From: an uncultured Eubacteriales bacterium
GTDB lineage: Bacteria; Bacillota; Clostridia; Monoglobales; Monoglobaceae
Assembly (NCBI GenBank): GCA_900542675.1
Contig: UQOT01000018.1
Location: 1 to 26,954 of the forward strand
Length of the DNA stretch: 26,954 nucleotides
Direction of reading: 5' to 3'
This document shows positions 19,438 to 26,954 of the stretch, piece after piece; position 1 is the stretch's first letter, and each line of letters starts with the position of its first letter. Under the pieces are notes generated by a model, which searched no databases, was not told the DNA's origin, and saw nothing but the letters and a program-made list of their open reading frames with translations. A program made the translations under genes and the position numbers.

Positions 19438-21996
19438 TGAGGTGCAGAGCGGACTCATATTATTTAGTGAATTCCACACAAATACCTTGTCGGCTTCTAT
19501 GGCGTCTATTGTTATTACGCCATTTTCTGCTTTGCTTGCATCCTCTGTCTTTATCGCCTTTAGCATATCTCCATCATACTTCGCGGCAATTACTATTCCC
19601 GACGTAATGTTTTTGAGCGTTACAACTGTTTTGCCGTTTGCGGCACTGACACTTACTATTTCGGGCAGCCCGGGCTGCGGAGAGTTTTCTGGCATCGTGC
19701 TCGGAGCTATGCTCGGCGCAATACTAGGAGCTATGCTCGGCACAATACTCGGAGCCGCACTAGGCTCAGCGCTTGGTTCTATGCTTGGCTCAGCGCTCGG
19801 CTCAGCAGAAGCTTCCGGCTCTGTTACCGTATAATCTATACCGTAGATATTTACACCGTTATCGGTCGAGTACATATATACGGGCACTCCGCCTTTAACC
19901 TCGGCTGTAAACGAAAGCCCCGGATCTGATATGACAAGCTCGCTGCCTACAGCCTCACCGTTTTGATATACCTCGAAAAGACGTTCATCACTACCTCCGC
20001 TCATACAATAGACTTTGACCGTACCATCTTTTCCGGGAAGGAACATTACGCTTCTGTTTGTCTCGCTGCCTTTGCCCCTGAGCTTAAGTCTGCCGCTGAA
20101 CTGAATATCATCCACTATCTTGCTGTTCTTTTCAATCGCGATATCTTTTCCGTCAGCTTTTACCACAAGATTGTCATATACAACGTCTTCGGTATACGAG
20201 CCGTAATAACTTGTATTGTCAAACTTCCAAAACTTTGACTCGTTCTGCGCTGTAATACCTACGCTCGGGTCAAACGACGGGGTCGGGGCATTACTCGGGC
20301 TCACCGACGGCGCGCTGGAAGGAGCACTTGAAGGTGCGCTCGAAGGGCTCGGCGAAGGCTTGACTGTCGGTGATGCAGACGGAGTGCTCGGGTCGGGTGA
20401 GGATGCGGGACCGCTTACGTTCTCGACAATTGAGTTCGCATATTCTTCTATATTATAATATCCGCTTGCCGCCTTTTTGAGTGCGTCTGACGCGTCGTTT
20501 TTATTTAAACCGTGTTCATCCTCATAGCTGTCAGGTATTCCGTCGTTATCGCTGTCCTTAGCCTTTGTTCCTGTGAGTTCAGGCCACGCCTCAGCAGGCG
20601 AATTGTTTGTAGACGGACTCAGCAAATTTCCCGGGAAGTTTAACAAACCATTGTTTCCTACTGTGCCCGTGCCGTTTATTGCATCGTTTACAAGACGTGC
20701 ATCAACGCTGTCACGCTTATGGCTGACGCCCGCATACTTCAATATGCTGTTAAACGCAGTCTCGGCATCGGTTGTCGTAATCGGGTAGTCCTTAATATAT
20801 TCCATATGCGATACCATATCCGCATTGCTTGTGTTGCTCTCGTCATAATCGATAATCTTATATGCGGTTGCATCAATTTGTCCCGTAACACCCGCTTTGT
20901 TGTCCGCGTTCATACTGTCAACCTTACTGCTTGATTTTCTCGGCTCATAGTGATTGCCCGCAAGAGCGATATCTGTACCCCAGCCTTGCTTGCCCGCTAC
21001 ACCGAGCTTCTTTGACGGCGTGAGTGACATATTATAAAACTTATTCTTTGACGTTGTGGCAGGACCTTCTTTATAATAATTACCGACCAAATTCACTCTT
21101 GTAAGATTTTCGCCGCCGTACGAATTGCTGACGCCCCAGTTATACATTACATTGTTACGCACATCAGTAAGGCTCAGCTTATCGTCAGTGCTGTTATATG
21201 TGCTGACATTTGAGCTTGTGGCAATACGCGGGAAACGCCCCTTACAATTTGCCCATAAATTGTGGTGGAACGCTAAGTTAATACCGCCGACAAGTCCGCC
21301 GTAGCTGTGTTCCTGCCAATCGTCGCCGTTCTCTACGTGAATTGACTTATTAAGACCCTCGCCGATTATACACCACTGAACCGTAGCGTTCTTAACCGCA
21401 TATACGCTGCAGCATTCATCGGTTGACCACGACATACTGCAATGGTCAATTATAAAGTCGCTGGCGTTCTTTGCGCCGAAAGCATCCTCAGGATCGCGTA
21501 CGCCGGTCGCTAAAAAGTCCAAAACGTCCTGTGCGCTGTTTAATTCCTGCGTTTCGTTCGGCGTACCCATACGGAAGCGTATGTAACGCAAAATGATATT
21601 CTGACCGGTCAGGTATGTATCCGAGCCCTTTATACAAATTCCGTCGCCGGGCGCGGTTTGACCTAAAATTGTCAAATTCTTCTTGCTTAACGGCAACTGT
21701 TTTGTCAGCTTAATCGTGCCCGCAACGTCAAATACGATTATTCGATTGTCTTTAGACACCGCATCGCGCAGCGAGCCTGTACCGCTGTCGTTTAAGTTTG
21801 TGACGTGGTAAATCTCGGGACTTGACGCTCCGCGTGCTCCGGTTGCGTACATTCCGCCGCCCTCTGCGCCGGGGAATGCAACAAGACCGCCCGCCGCAAG
21901 TTCAGCCGACTCATCCTCGGGCTCTGCCGATACAGGCGCTGTGAATACGCTGAGCAGCATTACCGCACTGAGCAAAATTGACGCAAATTTCTTCAT
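19432..21996 (-). CDS. Secreted multidomain pectate lyase (PL1-like)
   Basis: This is an 854-residue protein behind CGGAGGTAAACAT. Residues 1-24 are a signal peptide ending VSAEP. Residues about 38-420 are a right-handed beta-helix lyase: FPGAEGGGMYATGARG, NLTILGQTAPGDGICI, FIIDHCSMSWSTDE (near 182-195) and HHNLWANCKGRFPR (near 243-256) are typical of family 1 pectate lyases. DSDNDGIPDSYEDEHGLN (about 480-497) is a calcium-binding thrombospondin-3-like unit. A Pro/Ser linker (532-573), a probable carbohydrate-binding module (580-735), a second Pro/Ser repeat linker (722-769) and a C-terminal beta domain follow. It cleaves polygalacturonate outside the cell by beta-elimination. A structured leader lies upstream. 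Confidence 0.88.
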   Translation of the reverse strand: MKKFASILLSAVMLLSVFTAPVSAEPEDESAELAAGGLVAFPGAEGGGMYATGARGASSPEIYHVTNLNDSGTGSLRDAVSKDNRIIVFDVAGTIKLTKQLPLSKKNLTILGQTAPGDGICIKGSDTYLTGQNIILRYIRFRMGTPNETQELNSAQDVLDFLATGVRDPEDAFGAKNASDFIIDHCSMSWSTDECCSVYAVKNATVQWCIIGEGLNKSIHVENGDDWQEHSYGGLVGGINLAFHHNLWANCKGRFPRIATSSNVSTYNSTDDKLSLTDVRNNVMYNWGVSNSYGGENLTRVNLVGNYYKEGPATTSKNKFYNMSLTPSKKLGVAGKQGWGTDIALAGNHYEPRKSSSKVDSMNADNKAGVTGQIDATAYKIIDYDESNTSNADMVSHMEYIKDYPITTTDAETAFNSILKYAGVSHKRDSVDARLVNDAINGTGTVGNNGLLNFPGNLLSPSTNNSPAEAWPELTGTKAKDSDNDGIPDSYEDEHGLNKNDASDALKKAASGYYNIEEYANSIVENVSGPASSPDPSTPSASPTVKPSPSPSSAPSSAPSSAPSVSPSNAPTPSFDPSVGITAQNESKFWKFDNTSYYGSYTEDVVYDNLVVKADGKDIAIEKNSKIVDDIQFSGRLKLRGKGSETNRSVMFLPGKDGTVKVYCMSGGSDERLFEVYQNGEAVGSELVISDPGLSFTAEVKGGVPVYMYSTDNGVNIYGIDYTVTEPEASAEPSAEPSIEPSAEPSAAPSIVPSIAPSIAPSIAPSTMPENSPQPGLPEIVSVSAANGKTVVTLKNITSGIVIAAKYDGDMLKAIKTEDASKAENGVITIDAIEADKVFVWNSLNNMSPLCTSE

Positions 21997-22050
21997 ATGT
22001 TTACCTCCGATTTTATAAGTATGTATATTAATATCTTAATTTTTATGTAG

Positions 22051-22102
22051 AAAAAGACTATAACCCAAAAAGCACCTTAATCGGCGAAATTGAGTTATAG
22101 TC
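22051..22102 (-). terminator. Hairpin terminator in the pectate lyase leader
   Basis: On the minus strand GACTATAACTCAA (22102-22090) pairs with TTGGGTTATAGTC (22068-22056) over 13 positions, followed by five T. It stands 55 bases before the start codon, so it can stop transcription before the gene. Confidence 0.75.
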
Positions 22103-22200
22103 TCGCAAATCAAAGTTATGACTGCGGCCTCCGAGTGACATAACACTGTGATGACGAAAACCGCAACGGACAAAAAATCCGCTCGCTGCTTCCTAAAACA
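22103..22200 (-). ncRNA. Structured 5' leader, candidate riboswitch or attenuator
   Basis: From the expected start near 22200 to the terminator the leader holds complementary segments: GCGG with CCGC, AGTG with CACT, GTTATG with CATAAC. It matches no riboswitch class I know. It also contains a frame starting MSLGGRSHNFDLRDYN and ending inside the terminator hairpin, so a leader peptide is an alternative. A role in controlling the pectate lyase is inferred from position. Confidence 0.45.
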
Positions 22201-22206
22201 TATTTT

Positions 22207-22235
22207 ATTATAGCATTTTATGAAATAGATTTCAA
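22207..22235 (-). promoter_or_regulatory. Promoter of the pectate lyase leader
   Basis: On the minus strand TTGAAA (22235-22230), a 17-base spacer and TATAAT (22212-22207). Confidence 0.8.
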
Positions 22236-22290
22236 TATCGGTTATACAGAATTTTAATCCTAAATCATAAAATTTTTGACAGAAATTATC

Positions 22291-22475
22291 CTACAGTTCT
22301 TTTGCAGTGCAGAGCGGCTCTGTACTGCCGCACTTGTCCGTCGACCACGACATACTGCAGTGATCGACAATAAAGCTGCTCGCTTTGCTGCCTGCACCAA
22401 AAGCGTCCTCGGGATCCATATGATTTTCCAGAAAGTCCGGTACATCCTGTGACGCCGCGTCACGCAAGGCGCCCC
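22291..22475 (-). pseudogene. Pectate lyase gene fragment
   Basis: The minus strand encodes SQDVPDFLENHMDPEDAFGA followed by IVDHCSMSWSTDKCGSTEP and a stop at 22293-22291. This aligns with SAQDVLDFL, DPEDAFGAKN and IIDHCSMSWSTDECC of the intact lyase (about residues 158-198). There is no start codon, signal peptide or remaining domain. It is a remnant of a second, diverged lyase gene or of a partial duplication. Confidence 0.8.
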
Positions 22476-22510
22476 TACGGGGAGTCTTTGATATGCTGTT
22501 TTGGTTTTTA

Positions 22511-22539
22511 TTGACATTTTTTTGGTCAAATGCTATAAT
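22511..22539 (+). promoter_or_regulatory. Consensus promoter of the YjdF-like gene
   Basis: TTGACA (22511-22516), a 17-base spacer and TATAAT (22534-22539). Confidence 0.88.
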
Positions 22540-22577
22540 TATTAATATAGCTTAAATATATAGGAGAGTTACAATTA

Positions 22578-23483
22578 ATGGACAATAATAAGATGTCGGA
22601 TTACGCGGAAATATATAAAAAGAATAAGGTGCGCCAGCGCAAAATTATTCACGGTATACTCGCCGTATTTGTAGTATTGGTTATGCTGCGCCAATTTTTT
22701 ATGGGGAATTATAACAACGTTTTTGTCTGCGTGATGACGCTCGTATTGTTTATGATTCCGTCGTTCGTTGACAGGAAGCTTAAAATACATCTTCCTCTCA
22801 CACTTGAAGCGGTTATAATGTTCTTCATATTCGCCGCTGAAATACTCGGTGAAATACAGAGCTTTTACACGATTATCCCGTACTGGGACACTTTGCTTCA
22901 TACAATAAACGGCTTTATGATGGCGGCAATCGGGTTTGCAATGATTGATATTTTAAATCAGGACCCGCATTTTCATATCAATATGTCGCCGCTGTTTGTC
23001 GCGTTTGTTGCTTTCTGCTTCTCAATGACTATCGGTGTTTTGTGGGAATTCTTTGAATACACAGCCGACAGGTTCTTCCTTACCGATATGCAGAAGGACT
23101 GGTATGTAAACAACATATCCTCGGTTTTGATAAACCCGAGCGGACTCAATACGCCGATAATTATTAAAGATATTACAAAAACCGTAATAAACGGCACGAT
23201 AAACGGAGTGCCGCAGGAATGGGTAATCGACAACGGATATCTCGATATCGGTATTATAGATACTATGAAGGATTTGATTGTCAATTGCGTAGGCGCCGTT
23301 ATTTTCTCGATATTCGGACTGATTTACATAAAAAACCGCGGCAAGAGCGTTGTAGCCGCAAGCTTTATTCCTCAGCTTAAAACCGAGGCTGAAATTGAGA
23401 TGACTCAGGCTCTGCTTGAGGAACAGAAACAGAAAATTGCGGAAAAGAAAGAGAAAAAGCAGCAAAAACGCCGTAAAAAATAA
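22578..23483 (+). CDS. YjdF/DUF2238-like multi-pass membrane protein
   Basis: This is a 301-residue protein with the ribosome binding site TAGGAGAG. There are about six membrane segments: 23-42, 47-63, 75-95, 105-125, 138-157 and 240-258. Conserved motifs of the YjdF family are visible: PYWDTLLHTINGFMMAAIGF and GVLWEFFEYTADR; the Asp, His and two Glu suggest a metal or lipid-head site inside the membrane. The C-terminal 40 residues form a very basic, Gln/Lys-rich cytoplasmic helix (EEQKQKIAEKKEKKQQKRRK). The biochemical role of the family is not known to me. Confidence 0.75.
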   Translation: MDNNKMSDYAEIYKKNKVRQRKIIHGILAVFVVLVMLRQFFMGNYNNVFVCVMTLVLFMIPSFVDRKLKIHLPLTLEAVIMFFIFAAEILGEIQSFYTIIPYWDTLLHTINGFMMAAIGFAMIDILNQDPHFHINMSPLFVAFVAFCFSMTIGVLWEFFEYTADRFFLTDMQKDWYVNNISSVLINPSGLNTPIIIKDITKTVINGTINGVPQEWVIDNGYLDIGIIDTMKDLIVNCVGAVIFSIFGLIYIKNRGKSVVAASFIPQLKTEAEIEMTQALLEEQKQKIAEKKEKKQQKRRKK

Positions 23484-23534
23484 CGGTATTTAGCTGTTGA
23501 CAAAGTCAGAATTTAGAATAACAATAGAGGAACG

Positions 23535-23567
23535 TGTGTAGGGAACGACGACCTCGCCGTTCCGTGC
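23535..23567. repeat. Short intergenic inverted repeat
   Basis: GGAACGACG and CGCCGTTCC pair with one mismatch around ACCT inside GTGTAGGG...CCGTGC. A related sequence, GTAGGGGCGCCTTGCGTGAC (minus strand), occurs near 22450-22485. Such hairpins are scattered through Clostridia genomes. Confidence 0.4.
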
Positions 23568-23680
23568 AAATTTACGGTTTCTGCCATATAATGCGGGTTT
23601 GCTGCCGAATACGCGCATTGATGCTCTCTACGAACTTTTTATGCTTAATTTACTCTCAAAACGAACTTTTTTGACAAGCT

Positions 23681-23716
23681 AAAAGCTGTTCGGAAAAAAT
23701 CCCGAACAGCCTTTTT
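23681..23716 (-). terminator. Terminator of the nfn-gdhA operon
   Basis: GCTGTTCGG and CCGAACAGC form a 9-base-pair stem. Runs of T occur on both strands, so it may also stop transcription from the YjdF-like gene. Confidence 0.8.
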
Positions 23717-23735
23717 ATTTTACTTAAATTATTAA

Positions 23736-25082
23736 TTAAACGATGCCGTGAGCCATCATTGAGTCAGCAACTTTCTTAAAGCCTGCAATGTTTGCGCCCA
23801 TTACATAGTTGCCTGCGTGGCCGTATGTCTTAGCCGCCTCGTCGCACTTTTCAAAGATACCTTCCATAATGCCTTTGAGCTTTGCGTCAACCTCTTCAAA
23901 TGTCCACGAATATCTCATACTGTTCTGGCTCATCTCAAGCGCTGATGTAGCAACACCGCCTGCGTTTGCAGCCTTTGCCGGTCCAAAGAGAATGCCGTTT
24001 GACTGGAACACTGCAACAGCCTCAGGTGTAGACGGCATATTTGCACCCTCGCCTACTGCGAAGCAGCCGTTTGCAACGAGAGCCTTTGCCGACTCCTCGT
24101 CAATCTCGTTCTGAGTTGCGCACGGAAGAGCAATATCACACGGGATTGTCCAAATGCCCTTGCAGCCCTCGTGATACTCAGCGTCGGGATGAGTGGTTAC
24201 ATACTCTTTAATTCTCTTTCTCTCAACCTCTTTAAGCTGCTTTACGCAGTCAAGGTCAATACCGTTCTTGTCATATACATAACCGTTTGAGTCAGAAAGT
24301 GCAACAACCTTTCCGCCAAGCTCGGTTGCCTTCTGAGTTGCATAAATAGCAACGTTACCCGAACCCGAGATAACAACCGTCTTGCCCTCAAACGACTTGC
24401 CGTTTGCCTTGAGCATTGCGTCTGTGAAGTAGCAGAGGCCATAACCTGTAGCTTCTGTACGAGCGAGCGAACCGCCGTATGTAAGACCCTTACCTGTAAG
24501 TACGCCTGTGAACTCGTTTCTGAGTCTCTTGTACTGACCGAAGAGGTAACCGATTTCACGGCCGCCTACGCCGATATCACCGGCCGGAACGTCTGTGTCC
24601 GCACCGATATGCTTTGAAAGCTCTGTCATAAAGCTCTGACAAAATCTCATAACCTCTGCGTCGCTCTTGCCCTTGGGGTCAAAGTCGCTGCCGCCCTTAC
24701 CGCCGCCGATAGGCAGACCTGTGAGCGAGTTCTTGAAAATCTGCTCGAAGCCTAAGAACTTAATGATGCCCTGGTATACCGACGGGTGAAATCTGAGGCC
24801 GCCCTTGTAAGGACCGATTGCGCTGTTAAACTGTACTCTGAAGCCGCGGTTAACCTGTGTCTTACCATTGTCGTCAACCCACGGAACTCTGAAATAAATT
24901 ACTCTTTCAGGCTCTACAAGTCTCTCTATAAGACCTGCTGCTTCGTACTCGGGATGAGCCTCAACTACCGGCTCGAGTGACTCGAGAACTTCCTCAACTG
25001 CCTGAAGGAACTCAGGCTCGTTAGCGTTTCTCTTCTCAACCTGCTCAAAAACGCTCTTTAAATAACTGTTTGAAATTGCCAT
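23736..25082 (-). CDS. gdhA: NADP-specific glutamate dehydrogenase
   Basis: This is a 448-residue protein, the usual length of the hexameric NADP enzyme (EC 1.4.1.4). It catalyses reductive amination of 2-oxoglutarate to glutamate. The substrate-binding part has GPYKGGLRFHPSV and SLTGLPIGGGKGGSDFDPKG with the catalytic lysines. DVPAGDIGVGGREIGYLFGQ is highly conserved, the Rossmann motif VVISGSGNVAIYA lies near 236-248, and ANAGGVATSALEMSQNSMRY is near the C terminus. It starts behind AAGGAGAAAAAGTAAA, 39 bases after nfnB, so it is in the same operon. The NADPH made by NfnAB can feed this reaction. Confidence 0.96.
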   Translation of the reverse strand: MAISNSYLKSVFEQVEKRNANEPEFLQAVEEVLESLEPVVEAHPEYEAAGLIERLVEPERVIYFRVPWVDDNGKTQVNRGFRVQFNSAIGPYKGGLRFHPSVYQGIIKFLGFEQIFKNSLTGLPIGGGKGGSDFDPKGKSDAEVMRFCQSFMTELSKHIGADTDVPAGDIGVGGREIGYLFGQYKRLRNEFTGVLTGKGLTYGGSLARTEATGYGLCYFTDAMLKANGKSFEGKTVVISGSGNVAIYATQKATELGGKVVALSDSNGYVYDKNGIDLDCVKQLKEVERKRIKEYVTTHPDAEYHEGCKGIWTIPCDIALPCATQNEIDEESAKALVANGCFAVGEGANMPSTPEAVAVFQSNGILFGPAKAANAGGVATSALEMSQNSMRYSWTFEEVDAKLKGIMEGIFEKCDEAAKTYGHAGNYVMGANIAGFKKVADSMMAHGIV

Positions 25083-25121
25083 TTTACTTTTTCTCCTTCA
25101 CTTTGATATATATTTAATTAA

Positions 25122-26522
25122 TTATTTGCTAAGATACTCGTCTATCGCCGCTGCGGCGGTTTTGCCGGCTCCCATTGCGAGGATTACGGTGGCTGCGCCT
25201 GTTACTACGTCGCCGCCCGCGTATACGCCCTGTTTGCTCGTTGCGCCCGTTTCTTCCTTCGCTACAATACAGCCCCACTTGTTTGTCTCAAGGTCGGGAG
25301 TTGTGTTCTTTATAAGCGGATTAGGCGTCTGACCTATTGCAACAACCACAACGTCAGCATCGACGTCAAACTCACTGCCCTCTATCGGCTGCGGTCTGCG
25401 CCTGCCCGAAGCGTCAGGCTCGCCAAGCTCCATCTTTATGCAGGTAACGCTCTTTACCCAGCCTTCGTCGTCGCCGTTTATCTTAACGGGATTGTTAAGA
25501 AGCTTAAACTCAATGCCTTCCTCTTTCGCATGGTGAACCTCCTCAACACGCGCGGGCATTTCCTCCTCGCTTCTTCTGTATACTATGTAAACATTCTCCG
25601 CGCCAAGTCTCTTTGCGCTTCTTGCCGCGTCCATAGCAACGTTACCGCCGCCGACAACAACTACGTTTTTACCGACATAAATCGGTGTGTCGTATTCCGG
25701 GAACTTGTACGCCTTCATCAGATTAATTCGGGTCAAGAACTCGTTTGCCGAGTATACGCCGTTGAGCGATTCACCCTCTATCTTCATAAAGCTCGGCAGT
25801 CCGGCGCCGGTTCCGATAAACACAGCGTCAAAGCCTTCGTCATTTAAAAGCTCGTCAACCGACAAAACCTTGCCGACTACCATATTTGTCATAATTTCAA
25901 CGCCCAATTCCTTGAGCTTTTGAACCTCTGCCGCGACAATGTCTTTCGGCAGTCTGAATTCGGGGATACCATAGACCAAAACTCCGCCCGGAGTATGGAA
26001 CGCCTCAAACACCGTAACCTTATAGCCCATCTTCGCAAGGTCACCTGCGCAGGTGAGCCCCGACGGTCCCGAACCGACAACTGCAACCTTTTTGCCGTTG
26101 GACTTCGGCGCGTTCTGCTTTGAGGAAACATTCTTCATATACCAATCTGCAACAAAACGCTCAAGACGTCCGATTGCAACCGGCTCGCCCTTAACGCCGC
26201 GAACGCAGTACTTCTCGCACTGGCTCTCCTGGGGACACACGCGGCCGCACACAGCGGGCAGAGAGCTGGTCTGGTGGATGACCTGATAGGCGCCCTCATA
26301 ATCCTTTTCCACGATCTTCTGGATGAATTCGGGGATACGCACGTTCACGGGACAGCCGTCCACGCAGGGGTGGTTCTTGCAGTTCAGGCAGCGGGCCGCC
26401 TCGTCCAGCGCCTGCTCCTCGGTGTAGCCCAGGGCCACCTCCAGGAAGTTTTTGTTGCGGACATTGGGGTCCTGGGAGGGCATTTCGTTCTTGTCCAAAC
26501 GCATATTGATCTTAGCAGCCAT
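25122..26522 (-). CDS. nfnB: NfnB / GltA-type NADPH-dependent flavoprotein
   Basis: This is a 466-residue protein of the glutamate synthase small-subunit family, here the large subunit of NADH-dependent reduced ferredoxin:NADP oxidoreductase. Cysteine clusters CLNCKNHPCVDGCPVNVRIP and CGRVCPQESQCEKYC bind two [4Fe-4S] clusters. GSGPSGLTCAGDLAKMGY binds FAD, and GGGNVAMDAARSAKRLGAEN with YRRSEEEMPAR binds NADP(H). It is often annotated gltA, but nfnA directly upstream (1 base between stop and start) supports NfnB. About the first 105 codons have a much higher GC content than the rest, although the frame is intact. Confidence 0.9.
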   Translation of the reverse strand: MAAKINMRLDKNEMPSQDPNVRNKNFLEVALGYTEEQALDEAARCLNCKNHPCVDGCPVNVRIPEFIQKIVEKDYEGAYQVIHQTSSLPAVCGRVCPQESQCEKYCVRGVKGEPVAIGRLERFVADWYMKNVSSKQNAPKSNGKKVAVVGSGPSGLTCAGDLAKMGYKVTVFEAFHTPGGVLVYGIPEFRLPKDIVAAEVQKLKELGVEIMTNMVVGKVLSVDELLNDEGFDAVFIGTGAGLPSFMKIEGESLNGVYSANEFLTRINLMKAYKFPEYDTPIYVGKNVVVVGGGNVAMDAARSAKRLGAENVYIVYRRSEEEMPARVEEVHHAKEEGIEFKLLNNPVKINGDDEGWVKSVTCIKMELGEPDASGRRRPQPIEGSEFDVDADVVVVAIGQTPNPLIKNTTPDLETNKWGCIVAKEETGATSKQGVYAGGDVVTGAATVILAMGAGKTAAAAIDEYLSK

Positions 26523-26523
26523 C

Positions 26524-26954
26524 TTACTTTACCTCCTGCTTGAACAGATTGCAGACTTCCTCGTGCTTATGCACCTCGAAATCATGATACATCTGGTTGC
26601 GCTTGACAGCCAGATCCCAGTCCACCAGCTGACCGTCGAAGTCGGGGCCATCCACGCAGGCGAACTTGGTCTCGCCGCCCACGGTCAGGCGGCAGCCGCC
26701 GCACATACCGGTGCCGTCGATCATGATGGGGCTCATGGAGACGGTGGTGGGTACGCCGTAGGGGGCCGTGGTCTTGCAGACGAACTTCATCATGACCATG
26801 GGGCCGATGGCAAAGATCTCATCATACTGATTGCCGGCGTCCAGCAGCTCCTTCAGTGCCTCGGTCACAAGACCCTTCTGGCCATAGGAGCCGTCGTCGG
26901 TGCAGACCTTCATCACGGAGGATACGGCCTTGAACTTATCCTCCAAGATCACCA
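26524..26954 (-). CDS. nfnA: NfnA / SudB-type FAD and [2Fe-2S] subunit, partial
   Basis: This is the C-terminal 142 or so residues of a ferredoxin-NADP reductase-like subunit; the gene continues beyond the right edge. Visible are LEDKFKAVSSVMKVCTDDGS, EIFAIGPMVMMKFVCKTTA and the [2Fe-2S] motif GTGMCGGCRLTVGGETKFAC-VDGPDFDG. With NfnB it couples NADH and reduced ferredoxin to NADP reduction by electron bifurcation or confurcation. Homologs are also called sulfide dehydrogenase or dihydroorotate dehydrogenase electron-transfer subunit. Its GC-rich codon usage differs strongly from gdhA. Confidence 0.85.
   Translation of the reverse strand, partial: VILEDKFKAVSSVMKVCTDDGSYGQKGLVTEALKELLDAGNQYDEIFAIGPMVMMKFVCKTTAPYGVPTTVSMSPIMIDGTGMCGGCRLTVGGETKFACVDGPDFDGQLVDWDLAVKRNQMYHDFEVHKHEEVCNLFKQEVK

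Noticed and set aside
19690..19815. Short repeated units that look like a repeat array
   Set aside because: They encode the Pro/Ser/Ala/Glu linker of the pectate lyase in frame; there are no constant repeats with unique spacers, so this is no CRISPR array.
20216..20458. Open frame with Gly/Leu/Glu repeats on the plus strand
   Set aside because: It is the antisense of the first Pro/Ser linker of the pectate lyase and lacks a ribosome binding site.
22103..22200. Known riboswitch classes (c-di-GMP, glycine, cobalamin, SAM, T-box, tetrahydrofolate)
   Set aside because: None of their conserved core sequences is visible in the leader.
22260..22529. Arg-rich 89-codon minus-strand frame
   Set aside because: The pectate lyase homology runs in another frame through the same bases; this frame has no recognisable content.

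Overview
The window looks like a low-to-medium GC Clostridia chromosome, most likely from a gut or plant-fibre-degrading anaerobe. The reasons are strong GGAGG ribosome binding sites, TTGACA/TATAAT promoters with 17-base spacers, an NfnAB-type electron-bifurcating enzyme next to NADP-glutamate dehydrogenase, and a large secreted family-1 pectate lyase with Pro/Ser-rich linkers. That lyase architecture recalls pectin specialists such as Monoglobus, but this assignment is inference only.

Layout. (1) Positions 1-4667 are the integrase end of a first integrated element (element A). It has leftward early genes, a divergent XRE repressor with two palindromic operators, a DUF4145 protein, a membrane-anchored ImmA-type protease with a zinc-ribbon-like tail, and a tyrosine integrase that ends just before an attachment core. 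(2) Positions 4668-18092 are a second element (element B, about 13.4 kb). It is bounded by a 25-base direct repeat whose right copy is the 3' end of a tRNA-Ser(GGA) gene, and it carries a further 25-base direct repeat just inside both ends. B holds cargo at its left end (unknown gene, DUF4160/DUF2442/ribbon-helix-helix operon), a short operon ending in a soluble ImmA paralog, a decayed stretch with antirepressor and possible terminase-small-subunit remnants, a secreted stalk-domain protein, a tail-fibre-like protein, a proteasome-like Ntn-hydrolase, a sigma factor, a probable small RNA, a replication module (DnaC-like loader, replisome organizer with a candidate internal origin), three small DNA-binding proteins, a face-to-face promoter switch, a DUF6076 protein and its own integrase. 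No capsid, portal or large terminase gene is visible, so B looks more like a phage satellite or a reduced prophage than a complete phage. (3) Positions 18070-26954 are host chromosome: tRNA-Ser, a DUF4867 protein, a small membrane protein, the pectate lyase with a structured 5' leader and a nearby pectate lyase pseudogene, a YjdF-like membrane protein, and the nfnA-nfnB-gdhA operon.

How the parts work together. A and B sit in tandem at the same tRNA-Ser, and each carries an ImmA-type anti-repressor protease with near-identical core sequence, so cross-talk between their switches is plausible. Clusters of GCAATTTTA-like motifs spaced 10-11 bases apart occur at three places and directly follow both ImmA genes. 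In B, three near-identical 18-base operators control a divergent promoter pair between the RHH operon and the ImmA-containing operon. The leftward B operon pairs replication functions with a sigma factor and late-type proteins.

The right end (from about 26200) switches abruptly to a much higher GC content inside nfnB. That may be homologous recombination or an assembly join and should be treated with care.
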